The notes: generated from the sequence alone by a model not told the origin. A stretch of 64,000 bases of DNA from Cladocopium goreaui (GCA_947184155.2 CAMXCT020000904.1:1-64000), one strand, 5' to 3'; shown: positions 41,955 through 52,055, numbered from the stretch's first letter. Numbers and translations: made by a program.

Positions 41955-43316
41955 ACTGATGTCTACTACAAAAGCTTGCAAAAACCACTTCCCAGTACTA
42001 CTTTGTACTACAAAACTTGCACAAAACACGTTCCAGTACTACTTTGTACTACAAAGCTTGCACAAAACACTTCCCAGTACTACTTTGTACTACAAAGCTT
42101 GCACAAAGCACTTCCCAGTACTACTGTGTACTACAAAGCTTGCACAAACTACTTCCCAGTACCACTTTGTACTACAAAGCTTGCACAAAACACGTTCCAG
42201 TACTACTTTGTACTACAAAGCTTGCACAAAGCACTTCCCAGTACTATGTTTACTACAAAGCTTGCACAAAACACTTCCCAGTACTACTTTGTACTGCAAA
42301 GCTTGCACAAAGCACTTCCCGGTACTACTGTGCACTACAAAGGTTGCACAAACTACTTCCCAGTACTACTTTGTACTACAAAGCTTGCACAAAACACGTT
42401 CCAGTACTACTTTGTACTACAAAGCTTGCACAAAGCACTTCCCAGTACTACTGTGTACTACAAAGCTTGCACAAACTACTTCCCAGTACTACTTTGTACT
42501 GCAAAGCTTGCACAAAGCACTTCCCAGTACTACTTTGTACTGCAAAGCTTGCACAAACTACTTCCCAGTACTACTTTGTACTACAAAGCTTGCACAAAAC
42601 ACGTTCCAGTACTACCTTGTACTACAAAGCTTGCACAAAACACACTTCCCAGTACGACTTTGTACTACAAAGCTTGCACAAAGCACTTCCCAGTACTACT
42701 GTGCACTACAAAGCTTGCACAAACTACTTCCCAGTACTACTTTGTACTACAAAGCTTGCACAAAACACGTTCCAGTATTACTTTGTACTACAAAGCTTGC
42801 ACAAAACACTTCCCAGTACTACTTTGTACTGCAAAGCTTGCACAAAGCACTTCCCAGTACTACTTTGTACCACAAAGCTTGCACAAAGCACTTCCCAGTA
42901 CTATGTTTACTACAAAGCTTGCACAAAACACGTTCCAGTACTACTTTGTACTACAAAGCTTGCACAAAGCACTTCCCAGTACTACTGTGTACTACAAAGG
43001 TTGCACAAACTACTTCCCAGTACTACTTTGTACTACAAAGCTTGCACAAAACAGGTTCTAGTACTACTTTGTACTACAAAGCCTGCACAAAGCACTTCCC
43101 AGTACTACTGTGTACTACAAAGCTTGCACAAACAACTTCCCAGTACTACTGTGTACTACAAAGCTTGCACAGAACACGTTCCAGTACTACTTTGTGCTAC
43201 GAAGGTTGCACAAAACACTTCCCAGCACTACTTTGTACTGCAAAGCTTGCACAAAGCACTTCCCAGTACTACTTTGTACTACAAAGCTTGCACAAAGCAC
43301 TTCCCAGTACTACTGT
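41955..43316. repeat. 41-bp tandem array, about 33 copies
   Basis: Unit CACAAAACACTTCCCAGTAC + TACTTTGTACTACAAAGCTTG (41 bp). It has no stop triplet in any + frame, so three long frames run together (622, 457 and 433 codons; LHKALPSTTLYYKACTKHFP). Units alternate AACACG, AGCACT and AACTACT variants in a partly regular 123-bp (3 x 41) higher order. Confidence 0.95.
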
Positions 43317-43322
43317 GACCAA

Positions 43323-44080
43323 GCAACCTTAACGCAGCCATTACAATGCGATCTGCAGAGAGCGAATTGCAAAACACAATAGAACTACGCGCAACGGCGT
43401 CGGAAATTGCAGCTCCAACCGGATCTCGACGCCAAAGCGACAAAAAGACGATTTTGAAGCATTTTTTTGAAAGGAATTTAAAAAGGAAAATCACTAGCGC
43501 CAAAATTGACAAAACTTGCTGACAGAGGACAAATCACTATCGCAGCCTGGATGCAGCCACTCCAATACGATTTACGACTGCAAAAGACAATAGTATTACG
43601 CATGCAGCCGCGGCACCGAGAAACCTTGACGCAGCCACTACAATGCGATCTGCTGAAACTGAATTGCAAAACACAATAGAACTACGCGCAACGGCGTCGG
43701 AAATTGCAGCTCCAAAACCGGATCTCGACGCCAAAGCGACAAAAAGACGATTTTGAAGCACTTTTTAAAAGCGCCAAAATTGCGAAAATCTGCTGACAAA
43801 TCACTATCGCAGCCTGGATGCAGCCACTCCAATACGATTGACGATCTTCAGCTGCAAAAGACAATAGTATTACGCATGCAGCCGCTGCACCAAGCAACCT
43901 TGAGGCAGCCACTACAATGCGATCTGCAGAGACTGAGTTGCAAAACACAATAGAACTACGCGCAACAGTGTCGGAAATTGCGCCTCCAAAACCGGATCTC
44001 GACGCCAGGAAAAAAAACAATTTTGAAGCACTTTTTAAAAGGATTTTTAAAAAGAAAATTACTTCCGTGAAAATTGCCGA
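43323..44080. repeat. ~280-300-bp tandem repeat, about 2.5 copies
   Basis: CAACCTTGACGCAGCCACTA recurs near 43325, 43619 and 43898. Each copy codes on + for MRSAETELQNTIELRA, followed by different frameshifts. The third copy is open longest (43917-44204). Confidence 0.88.
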
Positions 44081-45360
44081 CTTCCTCCCCACAACACGCA
44101 GCATGCAACATTCATGCACCCATTCCAATGCGATCTGCAACCACAGCTTCAAGAAACGCATAGAACGACGCACACAGGAACAACCATTGTTGCAAAACAC
44201 ATAGAAGGAACCAAACGACCGCAGCCGCAACCGCCGCACACACGAGGTACCTTTCACCGCCGGCTGCAGCCACTTTACACGGAAAAACACAAGGTTTCGT
44301 GCTCCGGCTTCCTCCCCACAACACACAGCATGCAACATTCATGCAGCCATTCCAATGCGATCTGCAACCACAGCTTCAAGAAACGCATAGAACTACGCAC
44401 ACAGGAACAACAATTGCTGCAAAACACATAGAAGGAACCAAACGACCGCAGCCGCAAGCCCATGCAACATTCATGCAGCCATTCCAATGCGATCTGCAAC
44501 CACAGCTTCAAAAAACGCATAGAACTACGCACACAGGAACAACCAGTGTTGCAAAACACATAGAAGGAACCAAACGACCGCAGCCGCAACCGCCGCACAC
44601 ACGAGGTACCTTGCCGGCTGCAGCCACTTTACACGGAAAAACACAAGGTTTCGTGCTCCGGCTTCCTCCCCACAACACACAGCATGCAACATTCATGCAG
44701 CCATTCCAATGCGATCTGCAACCACAGCTTCAAGAAACGCATAGAACTACGCACACAGGAACAACCATTGTTGCAAAACACATAGAAGGAACCAAACGAC
44801 CGCAGCCGCAACCGCCGCACACACGAGGTACCTTTCATCGCCGGCTGCAGCCACTTTACACGGAAAAACACAAGGTTTCGTGCTCCGGCTTCCTCCCCAC
44901 AACATAGCCCATGCAACATTCATGCACCCATTCCAATGCGATCTGCAACCACAGCTTCAAGAAACGCATAGAACTACACACACAGGAACAACCATTCGTT
45001 GCAAAACACAGAGGAAGGAACCAAACGACCGCAGCCGCAACCGCCGCACAGACGAGGTACCTTTCATCGCCGGCTGCAGCCACTTTACACGGAAAAACAC
45101 AAGGTTTCGTGCTCCGGCTTCCTCCCCACAACACACAGCATGCAACATTCATGCAGCCATTCCAATGCGATCTGCAACCACAGCTTCAAGAAACGCATAG
45201 AACTACGCACAGAGGAACAACCATTGTTGCAAAACACAGAAGGAACCAAACGACCGCAGCCGCAACCGCCGCACACACGAGGTACCTTTCATCGCCGGCT
45301 GCAACCACTTTACACGGAAAAACATAAGGTTTCGTGCTCCGGCTTCCTCCCCAAAACAAA
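44081..45360. repeat. ~227-bp tandem array, about 5.5 copies
   Basis: CTTCCTCCCCACAACACACA recurs at 44081, 44308, 44662, 44889, 45118 and 45343. A shortened unit lies at 44455. Long frames in several phases on both strands (to 202 codons) are carried by the stop-poor unit. Confidence 0.94.
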
Positions 45361-45439
45361 CCCCATGCAACATTCATGCAGATCCCAGCGCAACCACTTC
45401 CCTTCCTCACCACTTCCCTTCCTCACCACGTCCCATCGT

Positions 45440-45850
45440 CACTACTTCTCATCATAGTCAATTCCATTGCTTCTTCTTCTTCTTTTGTGATGTATTGTTA
45501 GATCGCGCACTATTGCTAGATCACACACCACCCTTCATCATAGTCAATTCCATTGCTTCTGAGTCTTTTGTGATGTATTGTTATATCACCCACCACCCTT
45601 CATCATAGTCAATTCCATCGCGTCTTATTCTTTTGTTATGTATTGTTAGATCACACACCACCCTTCATCATAGTCAAGTCCATCGCTTCTTATTCTTTTG
45701 TAATGTATTGTTAGATCACGCACCACCCTTCATCATAGTCAATTCCATCGCTTCTTATTCTTTTGTTATGTATTGTGAGATCACGCACCACCCTTCATCA
45801 TAGTCAATTCCATCAAGTATAGATCGCGCACCACCCTTCATCATAGTAAA
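45440..45850. repeat. ~64-bp tandem repeat
   Basis: CATCATAGTCAATTCCATCG and TCTTTTGTGATGTATTGTTA recur about six times with indels. Confidence 0.9.
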
Positions 45851-46012
45851 AGTCATTCGTAACTCGGAAGTAGTGCTTCCCAACTTCCTTTGATTACCAA
45901 GCATTTTGCGTGGAGGAAAAAAGGAAATCCCATATTGATATAGGACCAACATATAAGAGAATTGCGAACCCCCAAAAATCGGGGATACTCCAAAAACGCT
46001 ATTTTTTCGCAG

Positions 46013-46098
46013 AGAAACTGATGATAAACCGCCGGATCTGGGGTCTCGAATGTTCCATGTTTCAGTCTAAGGGATCCCCCCACAGCTGGAAAGAATCA
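46013..46098 (+). CDS. exon, unknown protein
   Basis: Acceptor GCTATTTTTTCGCAG, strong donor GAATCA|GTGAGT. Reads KLMINRRIWGLECSMFQSKG then SPHSWKES, phase 0 at the 3' end. Joins 46152-46313 over a 53-bp intron. Confidence 0.55.
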
Positions 46099-46151
46099 GT
46101 GAGTTGAACGCATTGGTTCTTTGACATCTTGGAGTTCTTTGCTCGCCACAG

Positions 46152-46313
46152 AACCTCACTGCGGCCTACCATGCGGCCAGTAAATGCATGCGGCCTACCA
46201 TGCAGCCTGTAAATGCACGCGGTCGACCGTGCGAAAGACTCAGTGCACGGGGTGCCGAAAGGCACTTAACGGGTTTGTTCCGTGTCCCGCAGGGGCAGGA
46301 TGATAGTATTTAG
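46152..46313 (+). CDS. terminal exon, unknown protein
   Basis: Acceptor TTGCTCGCCACAG, phase 0. Reads NLTAAYHAASKCMRPTMQPV, NARGRPCERLSARGAERHLT, GLFRVPQGQDDSI and TAG. A 29-bp direct repeat (CATGCGGCCTACCATGC) lies within it. Confidence 0.57.
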   Translation, partial: NLTAAYHAASKCMRPTMQPVNARGRPCERLSARGAERHLTGLFRVPQGQDDSI

Positions 46314-46666
46314 CATCAGACAGACGAGCTGCGTGCTGGGAAGAAATGGAGCTGCTTCCCATATCCGCCAAGCACTTTTTGGAAGATGCTAACTAGAAAA
46401 AAAAACTGAGCTGCTAAAACTCTCTTCATTTCTTTCATGTGGTCGCTGTTCGAAGATTAATCTCTGCTATCCATGTCCTCGCCGTATATATAGATGGAAA
46501 ACCAATTTAAAATCATGAGCTGATCTACGGTAGTAGATATTGGTCACAATTTCGAATATAAGTTCCCATAAAATCCCGTAATGATGTTGACTGTTCCAAA
46601 ACCACCCACATCCATGCTGTACAAGTCCGCCATGTAAGGGCAATGTCGATCCATTCTGGGCAGCAG

Positions 46667-46762
46667 TTGAGAAATGGGATGATGACAACTACCGATCCCA
46701 GCATGCTGGGTGATTCTCAAAAGTTAAACGGGGATGGATCAAAACCTACTTGGATGGGATAA
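46667..46762 (+). CDS. terminal exon candidate
   Basis: Acceptor CTGGGCAGCAG, then LRNGMMTTTDPSMLGDSQKL, NGDGSKPTWMG and TAA. A further candidate with acceptor TTTGTGTTCAG at 46840 (PHWSQKCVLHSDAVTSDSGQ) follows. Confidence 0.4.
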   Translation: MRNGMMTTTDPSMLGDSQKLNGDGSKPTWMG

Positions 46763-47026
46763 ACATCCATTCACCAGGATGGGTTTTGACCCAATATCAA
46801 ATGGACAAGAGTGCCCACTCGTGACCTGGTTTGTGTTCAGACCTCATTGGTCTCAAAAATGTGTCCTACATTCAGATGCTGTGACCTCCGATAGCGGACA
46901 GTATGACTATCTATAGATCAAATGCAACACAGATAAGTTGACTCCAAAAGTCCATAGATCATATAGAATCATATAGATCCATCAGATAGTTTCCCAATCA
47001 CCAAAAGTGTTGGTTTGTTTCTGCAG

Positions 47027-47121
47027 TTCCAAATTGGATCAGTGATTCCATGATCTTTCGCAAGGAGATGACCACAACACAAAGGCAGCACATTCTGGGT
47101 GGTGGTGCTACGGGATGCTGA
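47027..47121 (+). CDS. terminal exon candidate
   Basis: Acceptor TTTGTTTCTGCAG with a good pyrimidine tract. Reads NWISDSMIFRKEMTTTQRQH, ILGGGATGC and TGA. An antisense frame overlaps. Confidence 0.5.
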
Positions 47122-47231
47122 GCTCATGGCACCAATATGGCGGATGTACTGGGATAGAATAGTATGTACTGATATAGAATCCCCATTCATATGCTGATTG
47201 GTGGTGACTTTGATAGAGGATGATAGAGGTA

Positions 47232-47349
47232 CCGGTTGGTGACTGGAACCATGGAATTTTTGATGACTTTCCAGAAACAGTTGGGAATGTCATCATCCCA
47301 ACTGACGAAGTCCATCATTTTTCAGAGGGGTAGGTATACCACCAACCAG
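47232..47349. mobile_element. MITE-B copy with duplicated left flank
   Basis: CCGGTTGGTGACTGGAACCA to AGGTATACCACCAACCAG. The preceding GATAGAGGATGATAGAGGTA is identical to the flank of the copy at 48946. Confidence 0.83.
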
Positions 47350-47652
47350 ATATTAAACACCCCCCAAAAACCATGGTTTAGTCGGAGGATTTACACATAA
47401 TTGGGACCATTTAGGAGGTGTTTAATATGAACGGAGGGTGAGATTAGTTGGTATTTGGCTCCCATCAAGCCCATTAACCCCATTAACAAGATGGAACTGT
47501 TGTGAAATTGACAATGAACGGTTTAGATTGGGCTGATTGAATCATCAAAAGTGAGAAGTGATGCTTGATTGATAATGAATTGGCTCCAAGGTGTCATAGA
47601 AAGTCATTGGTGATATATGATATTATTTGACGAGCAAAGTGTCTACGGCTAG

Positions 47653-47793
47653 CCATTTGCCGTGCACAAGTCATTGGTGTCTTATGACTCTTTTTGCCGT
47701 GGTAACCCTGACCACGTCTTGGTTGATGCTTCGATGTTGTTCCTTGGCAGTGAACGCACCAGTCAACGTGGTTTGGTGTACGTCATCATTTAA
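47653..47793 (+). CDS. terminal exon, unknown protein
   Basis: Acceptor CTACGGCTAG, then FAVHKSLVSYDSFCRGNPDH, VLVDASMLFLGSERTSQRGL, VYVII and TAA. About 54% GC3. A second + frame (MTLFAVVTLTTSWLMLRCCS) is open over the same bases. Confidence 0.52.
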   Translation, partial: PFAVHKSLVSYDSFCRGNPDHVLVDASMLFLGSERTSQRGLVYVII

Positions 47794-47934
47794 TGAATCT
47801 GAAAGACACCAATAATAAGTTGTCATCATCCTCGAATAAATAATACATATATATATATGTGTAATTAGTAAATTTGTCAGCATCCGAGAGTAGCTTTACA
47901 AAAAAAAAAAAAAAACACTATACTTCTTTGCCAG

Positions 47935-48038
47935 TGAGTACAACAAACAACTGGCAACCCTATATGCCTCTCTGCCTTCAAGCTGAAAGGGTGGGAGTTT
48001 CGGAACGCCCATCCGTCTTGTTGGCTGATATCCCCATT
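47935..48038 (+). CDS. exon candidate, unknown
   Basis: Acceptor ACTTCTTTGCCAG. Reads STTNNWQPYMPLCLQAERVG, VSERPSVLLADIP. The end is uncertain (TCTT|GTTGGC at 48023 is possible). Confidence 0.43.
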
Positions 48039-48211
48039 TTTAGCGCGCCCCCCCGAAAAAAACATAAATTCTGCAGAAGTGTTAAATCCAACTCCAAAAC
48101 CAAGTGATTTAATATAGCATAGTGATAAATTATGGGATAAGTGATCCTATCAGTGTTAAATTCAACTCCAAAACTCTACCAATCATCACTAAGTCACTAA
48201 GTGATATTTAG

Positions 48212-48294
48212 CCTCGGGGCTTCACGGAGGTGAACCCAGCGAACCAAGCGAACCAAGCGAGCCAAGGGCGGAGGCGGACCCTGGACGAGTCTAG
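48212..48294 (+). CDS. exon candidate, Glu/Pro/Ser repeats
   Basis: Acceptor GTGATATTTAG. Reads SGLHGGEPSEPSEPSEPRAE, ADPGRV to TAG, or ends at CGA|GTCTAG. A 137-codon antisense frame also covers this stretch. Confidence 0.42.
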
Positions 48295-48582
48295 GGTTTG
48301 GTATATGAAACGACAAGAAAATGGGGAGAAAAACCACCAACAGTAGAGTAAAATAAAGTAGATATGATAGATATGTGAGATGTACATCCACTAGGGATTG
48401 GCTGAAGGGAAATTTGACACGAAAACCCAATATTTTGCTGTGAAGACTATGGTCAAAACAACCCAATGAATGTCTCAATGTGTGATAGTTTTTGGGCAAC
48501 ACTCGGATTTCCCTCGTTAGAGGTCCCAGTCTGCCAGTCATTTCACAAGATTGGCCACGATACACCACGATACACCACGCAG

Positions 48583-48641
48583 GTTCTGCATCCATTGCGG
48601 CGCCCCTCAAGTTGCAGCAGCAAAGTTCTGCTCGGAGTGTG
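48583..48641 (+). CDS. exon coding a zinc-ribbon
   Basis: Acceptor ACCACGCAG|G, donor GAGTGTG|GTGAGC, 19 codons with one base at each side. It reads FCIHCGAPQVAAAKFCSECG across the donor. Two Cys-x-x-Cys-Gly knuckles 13 residues apart are the hallmark of the short zinc-ribbon (double zinc ribbon type) family, which binds one zinc, often in a nucleic-acid or membrane-associated regulator. The rest of the protein is not visible. The same frame continues unspliced for 60 codons in all. Confidence 0.65.
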
Positions 48642-48889
48642 GTGAGCGATGCACCCTGGCAGCGAGAGCACTGGGTTTCCCAAGGAATTTTTGGGAAAAT
48701 TCACCCCTGAAAAACCCCCGAAAAACGAACAGAATCTAACAGTCTAACAGCAAAAATTGGATCCGTTGACTCCCAAAAAATGGGATTCCGCTGTGGAAAA
48801 AAAGGGAGACAGCACGCTGTTTTCGGTGCGGTGTTTTTTGACTTTGGGGTATCGGGGAGAACAAGATTCCACGAAGAAAATTCACAGAC

Positions 48890-49265
48890 GAGACTCATGG
48901 AGGTGAGTTTGGTAAAGACGAGATTGATAGAGGATGATAGAGGTACTGGTTGGTGGTTTGGAACCATGGAATTTTATGACTTTCCATTCAGTTGGGAATG
49001 TCATCATCCCAACTGACTTTCATATTTTTCAGAGGGTTGAAACCACCAACCAGGGTATGTTTGGTAGAGATGCGATTAACAGAGATTTGTTTGATGCAGG
49101 CAAGTTTGATAAGGATCGGTTTGGTAGAGATAAGTTTGATGGAGCTAAATTTGATAGAGATTATAGATAAGTTTTATATAGAGATTAGTTTCATGGAGGC
49201 AAGCTTCATAGAGGTTAGTTAGATGGGGATGGATTGGCAGAGGTCTGTTTCATGGAGACGAGATA
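48890..49265. repeat. 15-bp minisatellite split by MITE-B
   Basis: Degenerate units AAGTTTGATAGAGAT/GAGTTTGGTAGAGAC. The frame reads FGRDAINRDLFDAGKFDKDR with a five-residue rhythm. The MITE-B at 48946 interrupts the array. Confidence 0.72.
48946..49053. mobile_element. MITE-B copy with GGTA target duplication
   Basis: CTGGTTGGTGGTTTGGAACC to TTGAAACCACCAACCAG, flanked by GGTA on both sides, inside the 15-bp minisatellite. Confidence 0.92.
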
Positions 49266-49522
49266 CTGTACAATCTGTACGCCGAGGTACCGTAAGTTTT
49301 CCCCATTGTTTATAGGAAATCCCTATATTTCATGGGGAAAACAATGGTTTCCGGTTAAGATGTTCCCTTCAACCAATCAAGTGGTGAATTTGTTTGGACA
49401 TATTAATTGTTGACGCCAGATGGAAGGAGAAAGGAGGTGAGGGGATGGGGATGGCTACAAAGCCGGAAGCCCGCACAAAGATGACTGGACCAAAAATTGG
49501 GTCGATGCTGGTGTTCTTTTAG

Positions 49523-49663
49523 TATCCAGATCATCTACAAGGGCTGTTTCGCAGCCAGGAAAACACATTATCCAGCTGTCCTGCGTGCGGTCATTGTGTC
49601 CATTGCCATGTTGATCTTGAGGAGTTTCCCTGGGGAAGGCCAAACATCATGTACCGCTCGTAG
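49523..49663 (+). CDS. exon candidate with Cys cluster or membrane helix
   Basis: Acceptor GTGTTCTTTTAG, then YPDHLQGLFRSQENTLSSCP, ACGHCVHCHVDLEEFPWGRP, NIMYRS and TAG. A CxxCxxCxxC-type cluster is visible. A rival frame from TATCCAG (49536) reads THYPAVLRAVIVSIAMLILR with 59% GC3 and runs to 49703. Both cannot be coding. Confidence 0.47.
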   Translation, partial: YPDHLQGLFRSQENTLSSCPACGHCVHCHVDLEEFPWGRPNIMYRS

Positions 49664-49735
49664 CCTCCCAAAGCAGCACGACCCTTGGTTCATCCTTGCT
49701 TAGCTGGCTTAGCTCTATTTGTGTAACACGGTGAA

Positions 49736-49832
49736 TACTCTCCAGCAAACTAACATAGATATGGAGAACGACCATGTTTGATGCTGGATGTTCATGGATT
49801 TTCCATATCTATGTCAGTTTACTGGAATGTTT
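49736..49832. mobile_element. MITE-A copy (decayed)
   Basis: TACTCTCCAGCAAACTAACA to TCTATGTCAGTTTACTGGAA. The inner hairpin is kept, the outer TIR mutated. Confidence 0.6.
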
Positions 49833-49905
49833 ATTTGTATAGTGAAACTGGGATGTATTTTAACAGATGTCATATCCTGCGCGGAGGATCTTCCGGTTTC
49901 TTCAG

Positions 49906-50058
49906 ATCGGCTTTAAAAAAAAACACGTGATGAGTGTTTTTCCGGGTGGGTCAGAGATCTGGTTCCTTATGAGATTTGGTTCAGGATCCAACCCAACATT
50001 CTGCCATTCTGCAGGCTGCAAAAAATCCGAGTTCCATATCCCCCCATGGGTTATATGA
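49906..50058 (+). CDS. terminal exon candidate
   Basis: Acceptor GGTTTCTTCAG. Reads IGFKKKHVMSVFPGGSEIWF, LMRFGSGSNPTFCHSAGCKK, SEFHIPPWVI and TGA. Confidence 0.42.
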   Translation: MGFKKKHVMSVFPGGSEIWFLMRFGSGSNPTFCHSAGCKKSEFHIPPWVI

Positions 50059-50364
50059 TTCCCCGGTTGTTAGTTGAAACAATGCAATTGATGTTGTTTC
50101 TCCGTAAGAATCAAAGATATAGGATTGTTGGACATAATGAAATTACCCTCACAGCGAATTCGTTCCTTTACATCTACAGGCAATCGTGACAATCTTTATC
50201 AATGTTTGTAGAATGTCTCCCAATGTGTTGGAACTTAAACTCTTCAATTCAAGATTATCGTACAAGTTCACTATGTTTGGATTTGTTAATCCCATTTCTT
50301 ACCATTTCGAAGCATGGATGAAACTGATGGTACCATCCCAGTTCAGCTGTTCCTCTGTTCCCAG

Positions 50365-50549
50365 GTATCAATCCAGGCGCCATATCGCAGCCGGAAGGCG
50401 CGTCTCCGTGTTCAAAACCTGTGTTGCTTAATGGGTGTTTGACGGGGATCAGTTTGACCGGTGTTGATTTGGTGGAAGATTTTTTTTACTTATTGATTGA
50501 TGAGTCATTCATATCGCGGATTTCGCCAGAGATTGGTTTTAATGGTTGA
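50365..50549 (+). CDS. terminal exon candidate, unknown
   Basis: Acceptor CTCTGTTCCCAG|G. Open for 60 codons: INPGAISQPEGASPCSKPVL, LNGCLTGISLTGVDLVEDFF, YLLIDESFISRISPEIGFNG, TGA. An upstream frame from acceptor CATCTACAG (50180), reading AIVTIFINVCRMSPNVLELK, may precede it. Confidence 0.5.
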
Positions 50550-50753
50550 TATGGTTGATTGATGATTGTAGGCGACTGTCCAATATCTTCTGGATTGTCA
50601 TCATGCATGAACTGGGAATCCCTCTTCACCAACCAGTACATAGTACTAGTAGTAGAATGAAATGCTAGAGAGGTTGAAACATGTTTGAACGCTGTTCAAG
50701 TCTGGAGCATGACTGAGCAATTGGGGTAAGCAGAATAGAATATACGCCATACC

Positions 50754-50993
50754 ATGTCGCCGCTAGTTTTACCATTTGGGTTTCTGTCTAAGCCTGAAAC
50801 TGAAAATGGAATTTCCCCTTGGGTTTGCAATTTGGAACATTGGACACCTACTGAAATAATTCAACAGTGCCTTTCATCACGAAATGTCATTTTCTTGCTG
50901 CACATTGCCCCTCACTATTCAAAAGCTGGAACTCATAGATTTGGTCGGTTGCCACAACAATTCCATGAATTCGTGCTGTTTGGATTTGTTTGA
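50754..50993 (+). CDS. 79-codon reading frame, unknown
   Basis: ATG, then SPLVLPFGFLSKPETENGIS, NLEHWTPTEIIQQCLSSRNV and a hydrophobic end. AT-rich third positions. An antisense frame of 109 codons (50887-51216) overlaps. Weak. Confidence 0.33.
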   Translation: MSPLVLPFGFLSKPETENGISPWVCNLEHWTPTEIIQQCLSSRNVIFLLHIAPHYSKAGTHRFGRLPQQFHEFVLFGFV

Positions 50994-51280
50994 AAATAGA
51001 TGGGATACCCATTTTAAAAAAAAAAAACGCTTTTTTTTCAATAGGGAAAACGATGGTAATCCGGTAATCCGGTAATCCATTCGAATCGCGGGCAGCCCTA
51101 TTTTCAGAGAAACCCATTTGGAGCCGCTCAAATTCTTGGAAAATCCATGGTGTTTTCACTTTGACCTGACGGAAATTTCTGGGTGAACCGGTAGGTGCTT
51201 TCCACACACATGACACATCCGAAAACCAAAAACCAGGTGCTTTCCAACGGCGTGGTGGCTGCTCCTTGCCATGATGACAT

Positions 51281-51328
51281 GGTCATGTATGGTCATGTAT
51301 GGTCATGTATGGTCATGTATGGTCATGT
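51281..51328. repeat. 10-bp tandem repeat GGTCATGTAT
   Basis: Five copies, at the end of an exon-like frame that starts after CCGGTAG at 51195 (THMTHPKTKNQVLSNGVVAA). Confidence 0.93.
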
Positions 51329-51394
51329 GGATTTGGTACCACGGGGTTCAAAATCATGTTGCCCACTAAAACGGCCATGGCCCATCAATTTGAT

Positions 51395-51503
51395 ATGTTT
51401 GTATATATATATATATGTATATAATTATATATATATGTATAAGTATAAGTATATCTATACTGTATGTATGTATGTGTATATATATATATATGTGTGTGTG
51501 TGT
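51395..51503. repeat. TA/TG microsatellite
   Basis: ATATATATATGTATAT runs and (TG)n. Confidence 0.85.
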
Positions 51504-51575
51504 AGAGAGAATCCAGGTTTGAGAGCGCCCAATTCCGAGCCATTGCCCTTTGTGTTTTCCACGGGTTGGTTTTAG

Positions 51576-51669
51576 ACTCGCCCTGTGGAATGAATCATCC
51601 CCAAAGACCTGGCTCCTGGCGGAGTTTGGGGATCCGAAGTTCACGGACATTGTGAATTTCTATGTGTAA
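51576..51669 (+). CDS. terminal exon, unknown protein
   Basis: Acceptor GGTTGGTTTTAG. Reads LALWNESSPKTWLLAEFGDP, KFTDIVNFYV and TAA with about 70% GC3. A rival frame (SAQFRAIALCVFHGLVLDSP) is open but less biased. A MITE-A core remnant (AAATCACCATTTTTAATAGG) follows directly. Confidence 0.6.
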
Positions 51670-51820
51670 ATCACCATTTTTAATAGGTAAACCATCTACA
51701 AATCTATGTGAATTTCCATGTCAAATTCTTGATACTTGAAGCCCATAGATCCCAATTTGTTGGTCGTTCCATATGCGACTGCTTCAATTTTTTGTTGCCC
51801 CAAAGTTTGGATGTTCGCAG

Positions 51821-51940
51821 AATGTTGAATGCTGGAAACGAGAAGAATTTGATGCATCCCTAAATATTTGTTGCTTGTGCCATGGCCGCATGCATACTGC
51901 AGGAATCCTCATTTCCCGCTTATATTCCAATTCTTGGAAC
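51821..51940 (+). CDS. exon ending at a MITE-A intron
   Basis: Acceptor GATGTTCGCAG, donor TGGAAC|GTGAGA, exactly 40 codons: NVECWKREEFDASLNICCLC, HGRMHTAGILISRLYSNSWN. The frame also stays open to the MITE donor CCTCTG|GTAATT 15 bp further on. Either donor joins 52051-52137 in phase. Confidence 0.52.
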
Positions 51941-51946
51941 GTGAGA

Positions 51947-52055
51947 TATCCTCTGGTAATTTAACATAGCTATTGAAAATCACCATTTATAGTGGATTTT
52001 CCCATTGAAAAATGGTGGATCTTTCCATAGTTATGTAAACGTTTACCAGAGGGTA
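51947..52055. mobile_element. MITE-A copy forming nearly a whole intron
   Basis: TATCCTCTGGTAATTTAACA to AACGTTTACCAGAGGGTA. The preceding donor is 6 bp away and the acceptor ACCAGAG| is its own right TIR. Confidence 0.88.

Noticed and set aside
41955..43316. CRISPR-like array
   Set aside because: The 41-bp units are directly adjacent with no unique spacers.
43682..45413. Antisense Cys/Leu-rich frames up to 218 codons
   Set aside because: Reverse reading of the ~227- and ~290-bp arrays. The frames shift from unit to unit.
48197..48610. 137-codon antisense frame
   Set aside because: AT-rich third positions and no splice sites. + strand islands with acceptors, including the zinc ribbon nearby, explain the region better.
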